Positions 24,237 through 33,397 are shown, counted from the stretch's first letter. The stretch: 38,899 nt of DNA from an uncultured Litoreibacter sp. (GCA_938030665.1 CALHHY010000125.1:1-38899), one strand, 5' to 3'. Made by a program: numbers and translations. Notes: a model not told the origin generated them from the letters alone.

Positions 24237-26102
24237 TTACTCGGCTGCCTCGGTAAGCCCTATAAACCCGCCAGACTGCCGCTGCCAATAGCGCGCATAA
24301 AGCCCGCCGTGCGAAAGCAGCTCTGAATGGGTGCCTTCCTCGACGATGCGGCCGGCGTCCAGCACAACAATGCGGTCCATCCGGGCAATGGTCGACAGCC
24401 GGTGGGCGATGGCGATGACGGTCTTGCCTTCCATCGCCCCTTCCAACGCGCTTTGGATATAGGCCTCCACCTCGCTATCAAGCGCGCTTGTCGCCTCGTC
24501 CAGCACCAGAATGGGCGCGTCTTTAAGCATGGCGCGGGCCAGCGCGATGCGCTGCCTTTGCCCGCCCGAAAGTTTTACGCCCCGTTCGCCCAGATGCGCT
24601 TCATAGCCGGTGCGGCCCCGGTGGTCTTCGAGCTGCAGAATGAACTCATGGGCCTCGGCCTTCTTGGCGGCGGCGACCATGTCATCCTCGCTGGCGTCGG
24701 GGCGGCCGTAGCGGATGTTGTCGCGGGCGGAGCGGTTGAACATGGCTGTTTCCTGCGTAACCATGCCGATATTCTGCCGCAGGCTATCTTGCGTCACGTC
24801 GGCCACGTTCTGCCCGTCAATGGTGATCGCGCCTTTTTCGATGTCGTAAAGCCTGAGCAGCGCAGCCACCAAGGTGGATTTGCCCGCACCCGAGGCCCCG
24901 ACCAGGCCCAGTTTTTCCCCCGGCGTGATATGCAGGGTGACGTCATTGATGCCGCCCGAGGCGCGTCCATATTGGAAGGTAACCCCGTCAAAGCGGACGC
25001 TGCCGCTGTTGACCAGTAGCGGATGCGCGCCGTCCATGTCGGTCAGCGCGTGGGGCGGGGTCAGGGTCCTCATCCCGTCTTCAACCTCGCCGATATTGGC
25101 GTACATCCCCATCAGCGCGAAGCTGACCCATCCTGTCATCTGCGCGATGCGGATGGACACTGCACCGGCGGCGGCGATGTCGCCCGGCGTGGCAATACCC
25201 GATTGCCAAAGCATCACGGTGCCGCCGATCAGCAGTACCGGCAGGATGCCTGCCGTCGTCATCAGCGCAAAGCGGAAACCCGTTGACAACGCGCCAAATT
25301 CCAACGCGCGGTCGCGCAGCGTCGCCATGGCACCAAGGGCGGAGCGGTCCTCGAACTCCGAATGGCCGAAGAGTTTGACCGTTTTGATATTCGTCACCGT
25401 GTCTACCACCTGCCCGGTAACGAGCGTGCGCGCGCCAGCCCGCGCGGCGGAGCGTTTGCGGATGCGCGGCATGAACCAGCGGATCATCAGGATGTAGCCT
25501 ATCAGCCAGATAGCCAGCGCTGCTGCGATGCGCCCGTCAATGGTAATCAGCAGCAGGACCGACCCGATGATGGAGGCAAGCGCGAAGAATACCACGTTGA
25601 TCGTCTCGTTCGTGACCTCTGTCAGGGCGCGGGCGGTTTGCATTTGTTTCTGTGCAATGCGGCCAGCGAAGTCGTTGTCGAAATATTCAACAGAATGCCC
25701 AAGGGTCCAGCGGTGCAGACGGCTTTGGATCAGAGGGTAGACGTTGGGCGGCACGACGATCCCGTTAAACGCGGCGGAGCAGCCGAAAGCCAAGGGTCGC
25801 GCCAGTAGGAAGAACCCGATAAACAGCGCGACGAGCCCGGCGTTCTGCCCGAAGAACTGGGCCGGGTCGCCGGTCGTGGCGGCGGCATCAATCACCCAGC
25901 CCAACAGCAACGCGGTCACGGCCTCCATCGTGCCGGCCAAGGCGGAGAAGCAGGCGGCGATCACCAGAACCGGCCAGGTTCCGGACAGGCACCATTTGAT
26001 GAACGGCCAAAGCGCGCGCGGCGGCGGGCTACCTGCTGGCATGAACGGATCGATCAGGTTGCCTAGCCGCTCCAGAATGGGGGCCAGTCGTTGCGCTATC
26101 AT
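24237..26102 (-). CDS. ABC exporter half-transporter, second of a pair
   Basis: 621 residues: an N-terminal six-helix transmembrane domain (FIKWCLSGTWPVLVIAA, FIGFFLLARPLAFGC and others) and a C-terminal ATPase with Walker A GASGAGKST, signature LSGGQRQR, Walker B ILVLDEATSALD and H-loop IAHRLST. All catalytic residues look intact. The C-terminus YARYWQRQSGGFIGL closely resembles that of the upstream gene (YAGFWQRQSGGFL), so the two are duplicated paralogues, most likely forming a heterodimer. The start overlaps the upstream stop by 4 bases (ATGA), which supports one complex. Substrate unknown; drug/lipid exporter-type. Confidence 0.92.
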   Translation of the reverse strand: MIAQRLAPILERLGNLIDPFMPAGSPPPRALWPFIKWCLSGTWPVLVIAACFSALAGTMEAVTALLLGWVIDAAATTGDPAQFFGQNAGLVALFIGFFLLARPLAFGCSAAFNGIVVPPNVYPLIQSRLHRWTLGHSVEYFDNDFAGRIAQKQMQTARALTEVTNETINVVFFALASIIGSVLLLITIDGRIAAALAIWLIGYILMIRWFMPRIRKRSAARAGARTLVTGQVVDTVTNIKTVKLFGHSEFEDRSALGAMATLRDRALEFGALSTGFRFALMTTAGILPVLLIGGTVMLWQSGIATPGDIAAAGAVSIRIAQMTGWVSFALMGMYANIGEVEDGMRTLTPPHALTDMDGAHPLLVNSGSVRFDGVTFQYGRASGGINDVTLHITPGEKLGLVGASGAGKSTLVAALLRLYDIEKGAITIDGQNVADVTQDSLRQNIGMVTQETAMFNRSARDNIRYGRPDASEDDMVAAAKKAEAHEFILQLEDHRGRTGYEAHLGERGVKLSGGQRQRIALARAMLKDAPILVLDEATSALDSEVEAYIQSALEGAMEGKTVIAIAHRLSTIARMDRIVVLDAGRIVEEGTHSELLSHGGLYARYWQRQSGGFIGLTEAAE

Positions 26103-27955
26103 TCAGCCGCCTCGTCGCTGTCGTCACCGGTGTTCAGGAAGCCACCCGATTGGCGCTGCCAGAACCCGGCATATAGCCCGTTCTGCGCCAAAAGCGCGTC
26201 ATGGGTGCCGTTCTCGACGATTTTGCCGCCCTCGATCACGACAATGCGGTCAAGCTGCGCGATGGTGGACAGCCGGTGCGCAATCGCGATCACCGTTTTG
26301 CCGGCCATCACCCCGTAAAGCGTGTCCTGAATGGCGGCCTCCACCTCACTGTCAAGCGCGCTTGTCGCTTCGTCCAGCACCAGGATCGGGGCGTTTTTCA
26401 GCATGACGCGGGCCAGCGTAATACGCTGCCGCTGCCCGCCGGACAGTTTCACGCCACGCTCTCCGACATGCGCGTCATAGCCGCGCCGCCCTTCCGGGTC
26501 GGAGAGGTCCAGAATGAAATCATGCGCCTCGGCGCGTTTGGCAGCATCGATCACCTGTGCCTCGGTGGCGTCGGGGCGGCCATAGAGGATGTTTTCGCGC
26601 ACGGATCGGTGCAGCAGCGTGCTTTCCTGGCTGACCATGCCGATATGACTGCGCAGGCTGTCCTGGGTCACGGTGCGGATGTCCTGCCCGTCGATGAGGA
26701 TCGCGCCCTTTTCGGCGTCGTAGAAACGCAAAAGCAGCTTCACCAATGTTGATTTGCCGGAGCCGGAGCGACCAACGATGCCGACCTTCTCCCCCGTGCC
26801 GATCTGCAGCGTCAGCCCGTCCAGCCCGGTCACCGCGCCGCCGTAATGGTGCGACAGGTCGCGTATCTCGATCCGCCCCTCGGTCAGGTCCAACTCCGTT
26901 GCGCCCGTCTGGTCGACCAGCGTGATTGGCTGCGCGATGGTCTCCAACCCCTCCGACACGACCCCAAGGGAGCGGAAGAAGGAGGACAGCGCCCACATGA
27001 TCCAGCCGGTCATGGCGTTCAGCCGCAAGGTCAGCGCGGTTGCTGCAGCCACGGCCCCGACGCTGGCCGTGCCTTGCATCCAGAGGTAGATCGCCCAGCC
27101 CACGACGCCTACGATCAAAAGCCCATTCAGCGTCATCAGCATTAGGTCCATCAGCGTGAATATCCGCATCTCCCGTGCAAAGGTCTGGCGTGCGCGTTCT
27201 ATGGATTCCTTTGCGAAATCGATCTCCCGGTCGTGATGGGCAAAAAGCTTGACGGAATGGATGTTGGTGTAGCTGTCGACAACGCGGCCTGTGACCTCCG
27301 ACCGGGCATCGGCGGCGGCTTTGGAGGCCGGCCCAACGCGCTTCATTGTCCAGCCGACCAGCATTGCGTAAAGCAGCAGCCAGATCGCCAGCGGCAGCGC
27401 CAGCCTCGGGTCGGCGTCGCCCAAAAGGATCACGGCACCGATGAAATAGGCGAGCGAAAAGGTGATCGCGTCAAAGACCTGAAACACGGCTTCCCCCGCG
27501 GCGGGCGGGGCCTGCATGATGCGGTTGGCGATGCGGCCAGCAAAGTCATTCTCAAACCAGCCGACGGATTGGCGCAGCACGTGTTTATGCGCCCGCCACC
27601 GGAACAGCGTGCCGTAGTTTGGCAGGATCGCGTTGTTCAGCAGCCCCACATCGAAGGCTTGAATGACGGGGCGCAGAAACACGATGAAAAGCGCTACTGC
27701 TATGACCTCAAACCCGTAATCAGCCATGAAGCTGGCGCGGTCGGCCTGGCCCAGAATGTCGACGATGCGGCCCATATAGAAGATCAATCCGATCTCGACC
27801 GCGGCGACCACGACCGACATCAAAGCGGCAATGATGAACAGCTTCTTGAATGGCTGCGAATAGGCGCGCATGAAGGGCCACAGCTTGGTGGGCGGGGCGT
27901 CGACCTCGTCATACGCCACGTAGGGGTCTACCAGATTTTCAAGGTATCGAAACAT
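26099..27955 (-). CDS. ABC exporter half-transporter, first of a pair
   Basis: 618 residues from ATG 27955 (MFRYLENLVDPYVAYDE), with AAGG 7 bases upstream; the GTG at 27961 is the alternative. Domains: six transmembrane helices in residues ~35-330, then ATPase with GRSGSGKST, LSGGQRQR, ILVLDEATSALD and IAHRLST, intact. The LVDPYV opening near the N-terminus matches LIDPFM in the next gene, a further sign of duplication. It follows the LysE-type gene by about 36 bases and overlaps its partner by 4. Both ATP sites of a heterodimer would be catalytic, unlike many heterodimeric exporters where one site is degenerate. Confidence 0.92.
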   Translation of the reverse strand: MFRYLENLVDPYVAYDEVDAPPTKLWPFMRAYSQPFKKLFIIAALMSVVVAAVEIGLIFYMGRIVDILGQADRASFMADYGFEVIAVALFIVFLRPVIQAFDVGLLNNAILPNYGTLFRWRAHKHVLRQSVGWFENDFAGRIANRIMQAPPAAGEAVFQVFDAITFSLAYFIGAVILLGDADPRLALPLAIWLLLYAMLVGWTMKRVGPASKAAADARSEVTGRVVDSYTNIHSVKLFAHHDREIDFAKESIERARQTFAREMRIFTLMDLMLMTLNGLLIVGVVGWAIYLWMQGTASVGAVAAATALTLRLNAMTGWIMWALSSFFRSLGVVSEGLETIAQPITLVDQTGATELDLTEGRIEIRDLSHHYGGAVTGLDGLTLQIGTGEKVGIVGRSGSGKSTLVKLLLRFYDAEKGAILIDGQDIRTVTQDSLRSHIGMVSQESTLLHRSVRENILYGRPDATEAQVIDAAKRAEAHDFILDLSDPEGRRGYDAHVGERGVKLSGGQRQRITLARVMLKNAPILVLDEATSALDSEVEAAIQDTLYGVMAGKTVIAIAHRLSTIAQLDRIVVIEGGKIVENGTHDALLAQNGLYAGFWQRQSGGFLNTGDDSDEAAE

Positions 27956-27991
27956 CGGCACGCCTTTGCTCAGCCGGTCCGTATACAGGAT

Positions 27992-28579
27992 CTAGGACAA
28001 AAACACCATGGCGGCCGACGCGGCGAGGGCCATGGCCATCCCCGTTGTAAAAATTGTCCACGCCCTTGGTGTGTTCAGAAGGTAGGTCAAAAGCGACCCG
28101 GCATAGCTCCAGAACAGGCAAACAAATAGGTTGATGCCTGAGAAAGCCAAGGCCAACCGCGCGGCCTCCTGCATTGGGGCGAGCCCCGCCCCATAGGCGG
28201 ATGAGGCGGCTAGCGCCACGGCCCAGACCTTGGGGTTCACCCATTGAAACAGCACGGCCTCGATGAAACGGAACGGTCGGTCGCGGCCATTGGCGCGCGG
28301 CGCGCGGGCGGAGCGGAACAGCTGCCATGCCATCCACAAAATCCATCCGCAGGCGATCAGTTTCAAGGCAAGCGCCAGGGCCGGTTGCGCCACTAGCAGC
28401 GCGCCGATCCCAAACCCAGTCAGCCCCGAGGTCACGCCCACACCTGCGGCCACGCCCGCCACATGCGGCAGGGTCGCGCGGAAGCCGAACCGGGCACCTG
28501 ATGTCGTCAGCATGATCACATTCGGCCCGGGGGAGAAGAGCCCCGCGAAGACAAACAGGTAAAGCGGGTCGATGTTCAT
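27992..28579 (-). CDS. LysE/RhtB family amino acid exporter
   Basis: 195 residues, five to six membrane helices. The family signature is at the N-terminus: FAGLFSPGPNVIMLTTSGARFG, with the SPGPN turn. Later GWILWMAWQLF and FQWVNPKVWAVALAA are also typical. These proteins export amino acids such as lysine, threonine or homoserine using the proton gradient. The start overlaps the CCA-adding enzyme stop by 4 bases (ATGA). It has no obvious functional link with its neighbours; substrate unknown. Confidence 0.92.
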   Translation of the reverse strand: MNIDPLYLFVFAGLFSPGPNVIMLTTSGARFGFRATLPHVAGVAAGVGVTSGLTGFGIGALLVAQPALALALKLIACGWILWMAWQLFRSARAPRANGRDRPFRFIEAVLFQWVNPKVWAVALAASSAYGAGLAPMQEAARLALAFSGINLFVCLFWSYAGSLLTYLLNTPRAWTIFTTGMAMALAASAAMVFLS

Positions 28580-29724
28580 TCCGCCAGAAGCTGCCGTTTG
28601 GTGAGCGTAAAGCCTGAGGCGATCCAGCGGGTCTCGCAGGCGCGCAGATGCTCGCCCAATGCCTTGCCCTGGTAACGGGGTTGCAGGTCGGCGGCGTTGA
28701 CGGGAAAGCTGGCTTTCGCGCCTTTCGCTATCTGTTGCTCAAGGTCGGCAGGGGCGGGTTGCCCCGATGCGGCGGCGGCCACCACGCCTACGTTGCGGGC
28801 GTGATCCGCGCCATGGCGATAGGCCATCTCTGCCGGGGGCGTACCTGCCTCCAGGTCATGGCGTGCCTGCGACAGGCGCCTGGCTTGCGCCTTGGACAGC
28901 CGCCAGCGATCTGACACCTCCTCCCCCCCCAGCAACAGGGCGCGGCGGGTCCAGTCAGGTGTCGCGCCGTCTTCCAGATGGATCAGAACCGCCAAACCGG
29001 TGGCCTCCGCCCCAGGCATCACGCGCGCCAGAATGCCAGCGTGCTGCATTGCGGCCACTGCAGGGGCGGGGTCCGGGGCGGTCAGTAGCTTGATCATTTC
29101 CGCCCCCACCCGTTCGCGCGACAGCCTTTCAAGCCCGTCCGCATGCTCCGCACAGGCCGCCAACCCGTCAGCGTCAATCCCCCCCTCCGGGTCGCCGTAC
29201 CAGGCGGTGAAGCGGAAGAACCGCAGGATCCGCAGGTAGTCTTCGGTGATCCGGGCGGAGGCCTCTCCGATAAAGCGGACCCGGCGGTCATTGAGGTCGC
29301 GCAGCCCGGCAACCGTGTCCGTTACCCGACCCTCCGCGTCGCAGTAAAGCGCGTTCATCGTGAAGTCGCGGCGCTGCGCGTCCTCTTCCAACCGGTCAGA
29401 GAAGGTCACGCGGGCATGGCGGCCATCGGTCTGGGTGTCATGCCGGAAGGTCGTCACCTCGAACGGGACGCCCCCCGACATCAAGGTGACAGTTCCGTGG
29501 TCGATGCCCGTTGGCACCGCCTTGAGCTGATGCGCGCGCGCCAGGTCGAGCATTTGCTGCGGCCGGGCATCGGTTGACATGTCGATATCGGCGACCGGGC
29601 GGTGAAGCAGCGCGTTTCGGACGCAGCCGCCGACGGCATAAAGCGCATATCCCTCAGCGGCAAAAAGCTGGAACAGGCGTTGCGTGGCTTGTTGGGTCAA
29701 CCAGCCATCCGTGATCCGGCTCAC
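28576..29724 (-). CDS. CCA tRNA nucleotidyltransferase (class II, bacterial)
   Basis: 382 residues. Adds or repairs the 3' CCA of tRNAs. The nucleotidyltransferase domain shows YAVGGCVRN (near residue 30), the metal-binding DID at 46-48, then RRDFTMNALY and the ITEDYLRILRFFRF segment of the neck, all typical of the poly(A) polymerase/CCA family. The C-terminal half is the variable helical body. I take GTG 29724, which overlaps the stop of the Nudix gene (GTGA); the open frame back to 29829 runs through that gene. The short size fits alphaproteobacterial CCA enzymes without an HD domain; pcnB-like poly(A) polymerase is the less likely alternative. Confidence 0.92.
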   Translation of the reverse strand: MSRITDGWLTQQATQRLFQLFAAEGYALYAVGGCVRNALLHRPVADIDMSTDARPQQMLDLARAHQLKAVPTGIDHGTVTLMSGGVPFEVTTFRHDTQTDGRHARVTFSDRLEEDAQRRDFTMNALYCDAEGRVTDTVAGLRDLNDRRVRFIGEASARITEDYLRILRFFRFTAWYGDPEGGIDADGLAACAEHADGLERLSRERVGAEMIKLLTAPDPAPAVAAMQHAGILARVMPGAEATGLAVLIHLEDGATPDWTRRALLLGGEEVSDRWRLSKAQARRLSQARHDLEAGTPPAEMAYRHGADHARNVGVVAAAASGQPAPADLEQQIAKGAKASFPVNAADLQPRYQGKALGEHLRACETRWIASGFTLTKRQLLAE

Positions 29725-30326
29725 GTCGTGACCCGGTCGGCCAGGGCCCGCAACATGCGCGCGGTGGCCCCCCAGATGTAATAAGGGCCGTAGGGCACGG
29801 TGTAGTATCGCCGCGTCGCGCCCCGCCATCTGCGTCCTTCGATACTGAAATTTGCCGGGTTAAGCACATGGACGAACGGCACGGTGAAGACCTCGGCCAC
29901 CTCCCCCACCTCGGAGCGGGGCGTGAAAGCGGTGTGCTGCCATGCGATGAACGGCGTCACCCGAAACCCGGTCACCGTTTCATGACACGGAAGCGCGCCA
30001 ATGATTGTGGCGGCGTCGGGGGGCATCCCGATCTCCTCCTCTGCTTCGCGCAGGGCGGCGCTTGCCAGATCAGGGTCGGTGTCGTCCAGCTTGCCGCCCG
30101 GAAAGGCAATTTGGCCCGGATGATGCTTCAGCCCAGAGGCGCGTTTGGTCAATGTCACGCGTTCTTGCCCAGCCTCCCCGCTGAGCAGGATCAGCACTGC
30201 CGCCTGTCGTAGCTGCCGGTCGGCGGGCAATACGGTGTCCGGGTTCAGGTCAAAGTCAGACGACGCCGCGCCCGGTTTCCCGAGCGCGGCCTGCACATTT
30301 GATATCAGGTCACTTGAGCGGGTCAT
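29721..30326 (-). CDS. Nudix hydrolase, CoA-pyrophosphatase type
   Basis: 201 residues from ATG 30326 with AAGGG just upstream; the start lies 17 bases inside hslO. The Nudix box is GGKLDDTDPDLASAAL followed by REAEEEIGM; the first Glu position is Asp, while the REAEEE metal site is complete. The preceding RASGLKHHPGQIAFPGG is the extended pattern (LTKR..HPGQ..FPGGK) of CoA diphosphatases (NudL/YeaB and peroxisomal NUDT7 type). It would cut CoA or its derivatives into phosphopantetheine and adenosine diphosphate. Its stop overlaps the GTG of the CCA enzyme. Confidence 0.88.
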   Translation of the reverse strand: MTRSSDLISNVQAALGKPGAASSDFDLNPDTVLPADRQLRQAAVLILLSGEAGQERVTLTKRASGLKHHPGQIAFPGGKLDDTDPDLASAALREAEEEIGMPPDAATIIGALPCHETVTGFRVTPFIAWQHTAFTPRSEVGEVAEVFTVPFVHVLNPANFSIEGRRWRGATRRYYTVPYGPYYIWGATARMLRALADRVTT

Positions 30327-31311
30327 CAAGCCCTTCTGCCTCGAAACCCAAGGTCCGGGGATCCAGCACGTAATGCGCGCCGCAGAATTGGCAGTCAGCG
30401 GTCAAAGTACCTTCATCGGTTGTCATATGCGCTATGTCCTTCGCCGAATAAATCGACATGGACTGCCGTACTCGGTCTTCCGAGCAGGTGCAGCCGAAGG
30501 TGATCGGCTGTGCGTCATAGACAATCGGCGCTTCCTCATGGAACAGCCGGATCAGCAGGTCCGTCGGCGCGATGGATGGGCCTATCAGCTCGATCTCCTC
30601 GACCGTATCCAACAACACATTCGCCCGGTTCCAGTTTTCATCGGCCTCGCCTTCCAGCAGGTCGCGGCCTTCCAGAAGCCCGGCCTCGCCTGAGCCCCCC
30701 TCCTTCGCGATTAGCGGAGAGGCTTTTGGCATATGCTGCAACATAACACCGCCGGCTCGCCAGCTTGCGTCTTCGCCCGGTTCCTGACTGCGTCCATAGG
30801 TCAGCGCGAACCGGGTGGGCAGTTGTTCGGATTGCGCGAAATAGGTCCCCGCGCAGGCGGCAAGGCTGCCGCCGGCAAGCGGTGTGATCCCCTGATAGGG
30901 CTTCATGTCGTTGCCCTGATCGATGAGGATCGCGAAAAAACCATTGCCGATCTGGTCAAAATGAGGTCCGTCTGCTGCCAGCGCCTCGTCATCGAAACTG
31001 GCATAGGCACGCAATTTTGCCGGTTTGCCATCATCCGTGGGTCCGAAGTAATCCGTGGCAATCAGCCGAAGCGGGCCGTCGCCGCGGATTTGCAGCGACA
31101 GTTTCCAGCGCAGATCTATGGTCTGGCCGATCAATGCGGTGAGCAGAGCGGCTTCAGCCACGGCGGCCTCGACCGCAGGGGGGTAATTGTGCTGCGACAG
31201 GACGGCGTCCAAGACGCCATCAAGCCTCGCTACCCGGCCTCGGATGTCGGACCGGTCAAGCTGGAACGGCAGGACAGTGTCGTCCCAAGCGATTTTTTGT
31301 CCAAGTGTCAT
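30310..31311 (-). CDS. hslO: Hsp33 redox-regulated holdase chaperone
   Basis: 333 residues from ATG 31311 with AAAGG upstream. Hsp33 is a cytoplasmic chaperone that is off when its C-terminal Cys tetrad binds zinc and becomes active when oxidised. The tetrad is C274-x-C276 (GCTCSED) and C307-xx-C310 (DCQFC), complete. The N-terminal domain shows LSLQIRGDGPLRLI and the GGSLAACAGTYFAQSEQLPT segment. It is the first gene of the minus-strand cluster that extends to the channel gene; a plausible promoter lies 39 bases upstream. Confidence 0.96.
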   Translation of the reverse strand: MTLGQKIAWDDTVLPFQLDRSDIRGRVARLDGVLDAVLSQHNYPPAVEAAVAEAALLTALIGQTIDLRWKLSLQIRGDGPLRLIATDYFGPTDDGKPAKLRAYASFDDEALAADGPHFDQIGNGFFAILIDQGNDMKPYQGITPLAGGSLAACAGTYFAQSEQLPTRFALTYGRSQEPGEDASWRAGGVMLQHMPKASPLIAKEGGSGEAGLLEGRDLLEGEADENWNRANVLLDTVEEIELIGPSIAPTDLLIRLFHEEAPIVYDAQPITFGCTCSEDRVRQSMSIYSAKDIAHMTTDEGTLTADCQFCGAHYVLDPRTLGFEAEGLDDPLK

Positions 31312-31349
31312 GGGATACCTTTTTGCGCCCGAAACAGGCATACCGCGTC

Positions 31350-31377
31350 TATATAGGCAGGGCAACGCGGCGGCCAA
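31350..31377 (-). promoter_or_regulatory. Candidate promoter of hslO operon
   Basis: On the minus strand TTGGCC (31377-31372) and TATATA (31355-31350) are separated by 16 bases, and 38 bases remain to the hslO ATG. The CTTGGCC could also be read as a heat-shock-type -35. Position and spacing are suitable; activity is inferred. Confidence 0.4.
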
Positions 31378-31419
31378 GTCGTCGGAGGCGCGTGCATCGC
31401 AATCCCGTAATGCGGCAGC

Positions 31420-31461
31420 GGCATATCGGCGAAACAGATGGGCGTATCGGCTGAACAGAGG
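31420..31461 (+). repeat. Tandem 21-base imperfect repeat before the Nudix gene
   Basis: Two adjoining 21-base units, 31420-31440 and 31441-31461, agree at 17 of 21 positions (core TATCGGC..AACAGA). The second unit runs into the ribosome site of the gene at 31469. It may be a duplicated regulator site or a leader duplication. Confidence 0.6.
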
Positions 31462-31468
31462 AGTAACG

Positions 31469-31912
31469 ATGATCCGAAGATTTGGCGACGCGCCGCAAAG
31501 TGGAAGATCGTATATAACGCGGCCCGGCGCCTACGCAGTTTTGTGGGATGGAAAGAGGGTGCTCTTGACGCATCAGGCAATGCCGGTTCCTGAATTGCAG
31601 CTGCCGGGTGGCGGGATAGATCCGGGCGAAAGCGGCATTCAGGCATTGCACCGTGAGGTCCGCGAAGAGACCGGTTGGTCAATTTCGCTGATGGTCAAAC
31701 TTGGTACCTACCGGCGTTTCACCTTCATGCCGGAATACGATCTTTGGGCGGAGAAAATCTGCCATATCTTTTTGGCCCGACCGGTATTGCGGCATGGCCC
31801 TCCGACAGAGCGCGGCCATAGGTCGGTACATATGTCGCCGCGACAAGCAGTTGCTGCGCTCGATAATTCCGGCGACCAGCATTTTGCGCGCATGTTATTC
31901 GCTGGTCTCTAA
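31469..31912 (+). CDS. Nudix hydrolase
   Basis: 147 residues from ATG 31469, with AGAGGAG 5 bases upstream. The Nudix box is complete: GGGIDPGESGIQALHREVREETGW (split: GGGIDPGESG then REVREETG), with the first Glu and the REVREE metal ligands. Such enzymes hydrolyse nucleoside diphosphates linked to another group; the substrate is open (8-oxo-dGTP, ADP-ribose or dinucleoside polyphosphate classes). It is divergent from hslO and stands alone, followed by the convergent phosphatase gene. A long open frame back to 31187 lies antisense over hslO and is rejected. Confidence 0.88.
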   Translation: MIRRFGDAPQSGRSYITRPGAYAVLWDGKRVLLTHQAMPVPELQLPGGGIDPGESGIQALHREVREETGWSISLMVKLGTYRRFTFMPEYDLWAEKICHIFLARPVLRHGPPTERGHRSVHMSPRQAVAALDNSGDQHFARMLFAGL

Positions 31913-31975
31913 ACCGCTCGTCGGGAGGTGTCGCCGGATTGCTGGCCGCGCAGTAGCCGATTTCTCTGTGAGGAA

Positions 31976-33274
31976 TTAGTGCTGGCGCTTCTCGAAAATG
32001 AGGGCGGAGATATCGTCGCTGAAATCGGCACTTCCGCCAAACTCGATCAGGCGGCTGTAAATTTCGTCCAACAATGGCAGGCCTTGCATGTCGCGCCTTT
32101 GGTTGAGAATGGCGTCTAGCCCCACCTCCTCAAGCTGATGGCCCTGGGGGTTCTCGGCCTCGGTAACGCCGTCTGAGTAGAGCAGCAATTGGTCGCCGTC
32201 ATTGAGTTGAAACTCAAATGTTTCATAGGTTGCAGCGTCCAGCAGCCCGATTGGCATTCCGCCGTCACCAAAATATTCAAGGGTGCCATCTCTGCGGATC
32301 ACCAATGGGTGCGGGTGCCCTGCCTGTACACATTTGACCTTGCCACTGACCAAATCCACCGTGGCCAAGGCCATCGTAAAATAGTGGTCCGTTTCCAGCT
32401 CTCGCAGCATAGTTTCATTCAGTGCGGTCGCTGTCTCGGCCGGGTCGCGGGCGGCATAGGTGCCGGTACCGGTCTCTACGAGGGCAATGTTTTGCGAAGG
32501 TGATCTGCCGCTCAGATACCCGGCGAGCTGGGCCGTCATCAGGGCGGATGCCACACCGTGACCAGAAACATCAAGCGAGTAGATTCCGACCTCTGAGGGT
32601 GAAATCTGAAACTCCCCCACCAGATCGCCACCGACATGGCCGCTTGGGTGAAGCATCAGCCCGATGCGGCCGCCCCCATAGGCTATGTCGGTTTCGCGAA
32701 CGAGCGATTGTTGCAATCGCCGCGCCTCAACCAGATCGCTTTGGACGCTGTCATAGAGCTTGCGGATTGTCTCGAATGCGTCATTGACGACCTTGTTCTT
32801 ATGGGTCAGTTGGCGGTGCATTTCAACGATGCGTTCGCCTGCGCGCAGACGTGCCTGAAGCTCTCCAAAAATGAAAGGCTTGGTCAGAAAATCATCCGCG
32901 CCGGAGTTCAGACCCTCCGCGACCTCGCGGCTTTCCCCCTTGCTCGTCAGAAGAATGAAATAGCCGTAGCCCTGCCGCTCAAGCTGCCGAAAGGCGTGGC
33001 AGAATTCGGGTCCGTTCATGCCGGGCATCATCCAATCGCTGATGACGATGGTGACCTCTTGCTGTTTGCAGATCTCCAGCCCTTCCATGCCGGTTTCAGC
33101 TTCCAGTACGTCATATCCCCATTTGACAAGGGCTTTCGTCAGCATCTTGCGCTGCATGGCGCTGTCATCCACGACAAGCACAAGATTAGGCGCATCGGGA
33201 TTGGTGACGTTTTCTTCCTCCCAACCATACGAGGAGTCGACCAAAGGGCTATGCACTGAAATGGCGTTTGTCAT
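31976..33274 (-). CDS. Response regulator fused to SpoIIE/PP2C-type phosphatase
   Basis: 432 residues. N-terminal receiver: D36-D37, phospho-acceptor D80 in VISDWMMPG, T110 and K132 in FLTKPF. A helical linker (about 145-190) leads to the SpoIIE-like phosphatase domain with metal Asp residues in GGDLVGEF, SLDVSGHGVASALMT, LLYSDGVTEAEN and SDDISALIF. RsbU/HsbR-type proteins of this design dephosphorylate an anti-sigma-factor antagonist when the receiver is phosphorylated. No antagonist or anti-sigma kinase lies nearby. It is divergent from a small Hpt gene, a likely phosphate donor. The start is uncertain: ATG 33274 has AGAGG only one base away. Confidence 0.93.
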   Translation of the reverse strand: MTNAISVHSPLVDSSYGWEEENVTNPDAPNLVLVVDDSAMQRKMLTKALVKWGYDVLEAETGMEGLEICKQQEVTIVISDWMMPGMNGPEFCHAFRQLERQGYGYFILLTSKGESREVAEGLNSGADDFLTKPFIFGELQARLRAGERIVEMHRQLTHKNKVVNDAFETIRKLYDSVQSDLVEARRLQQSLVRETDIAYGGGRIGLMLHPSGHVGGDLVGEFQISPSEVGIYSLDVSGHGVASALMTAQLAGYLSGRSPSQNIALVETGTGTYAARDPAETATALNETMLRELETDHYFTMALATVDLVSGKVKCVQAGHPHPLVIRRDGTLEYFGDGGMPIGLLDAATYETFEFQLNDGDQLLLYSDGVTEAENPQGHQLEEVGLDAILNQRRDMQGLPLLDEIYSRLIEFGGSADFSDDISALIFEKRQH

Positions 33275-33397
33275 ACCTCTTTTTGGCTGAACCGCGTTAA
33301 GAAGCGATGAAGAGCCCCAGGGATTGGCTGGAAACGTCGATGACAAGGAAATCTTAACGGCTTCGTTGTTACATCTTCTCTGCGAAAGGGTGTTGCG

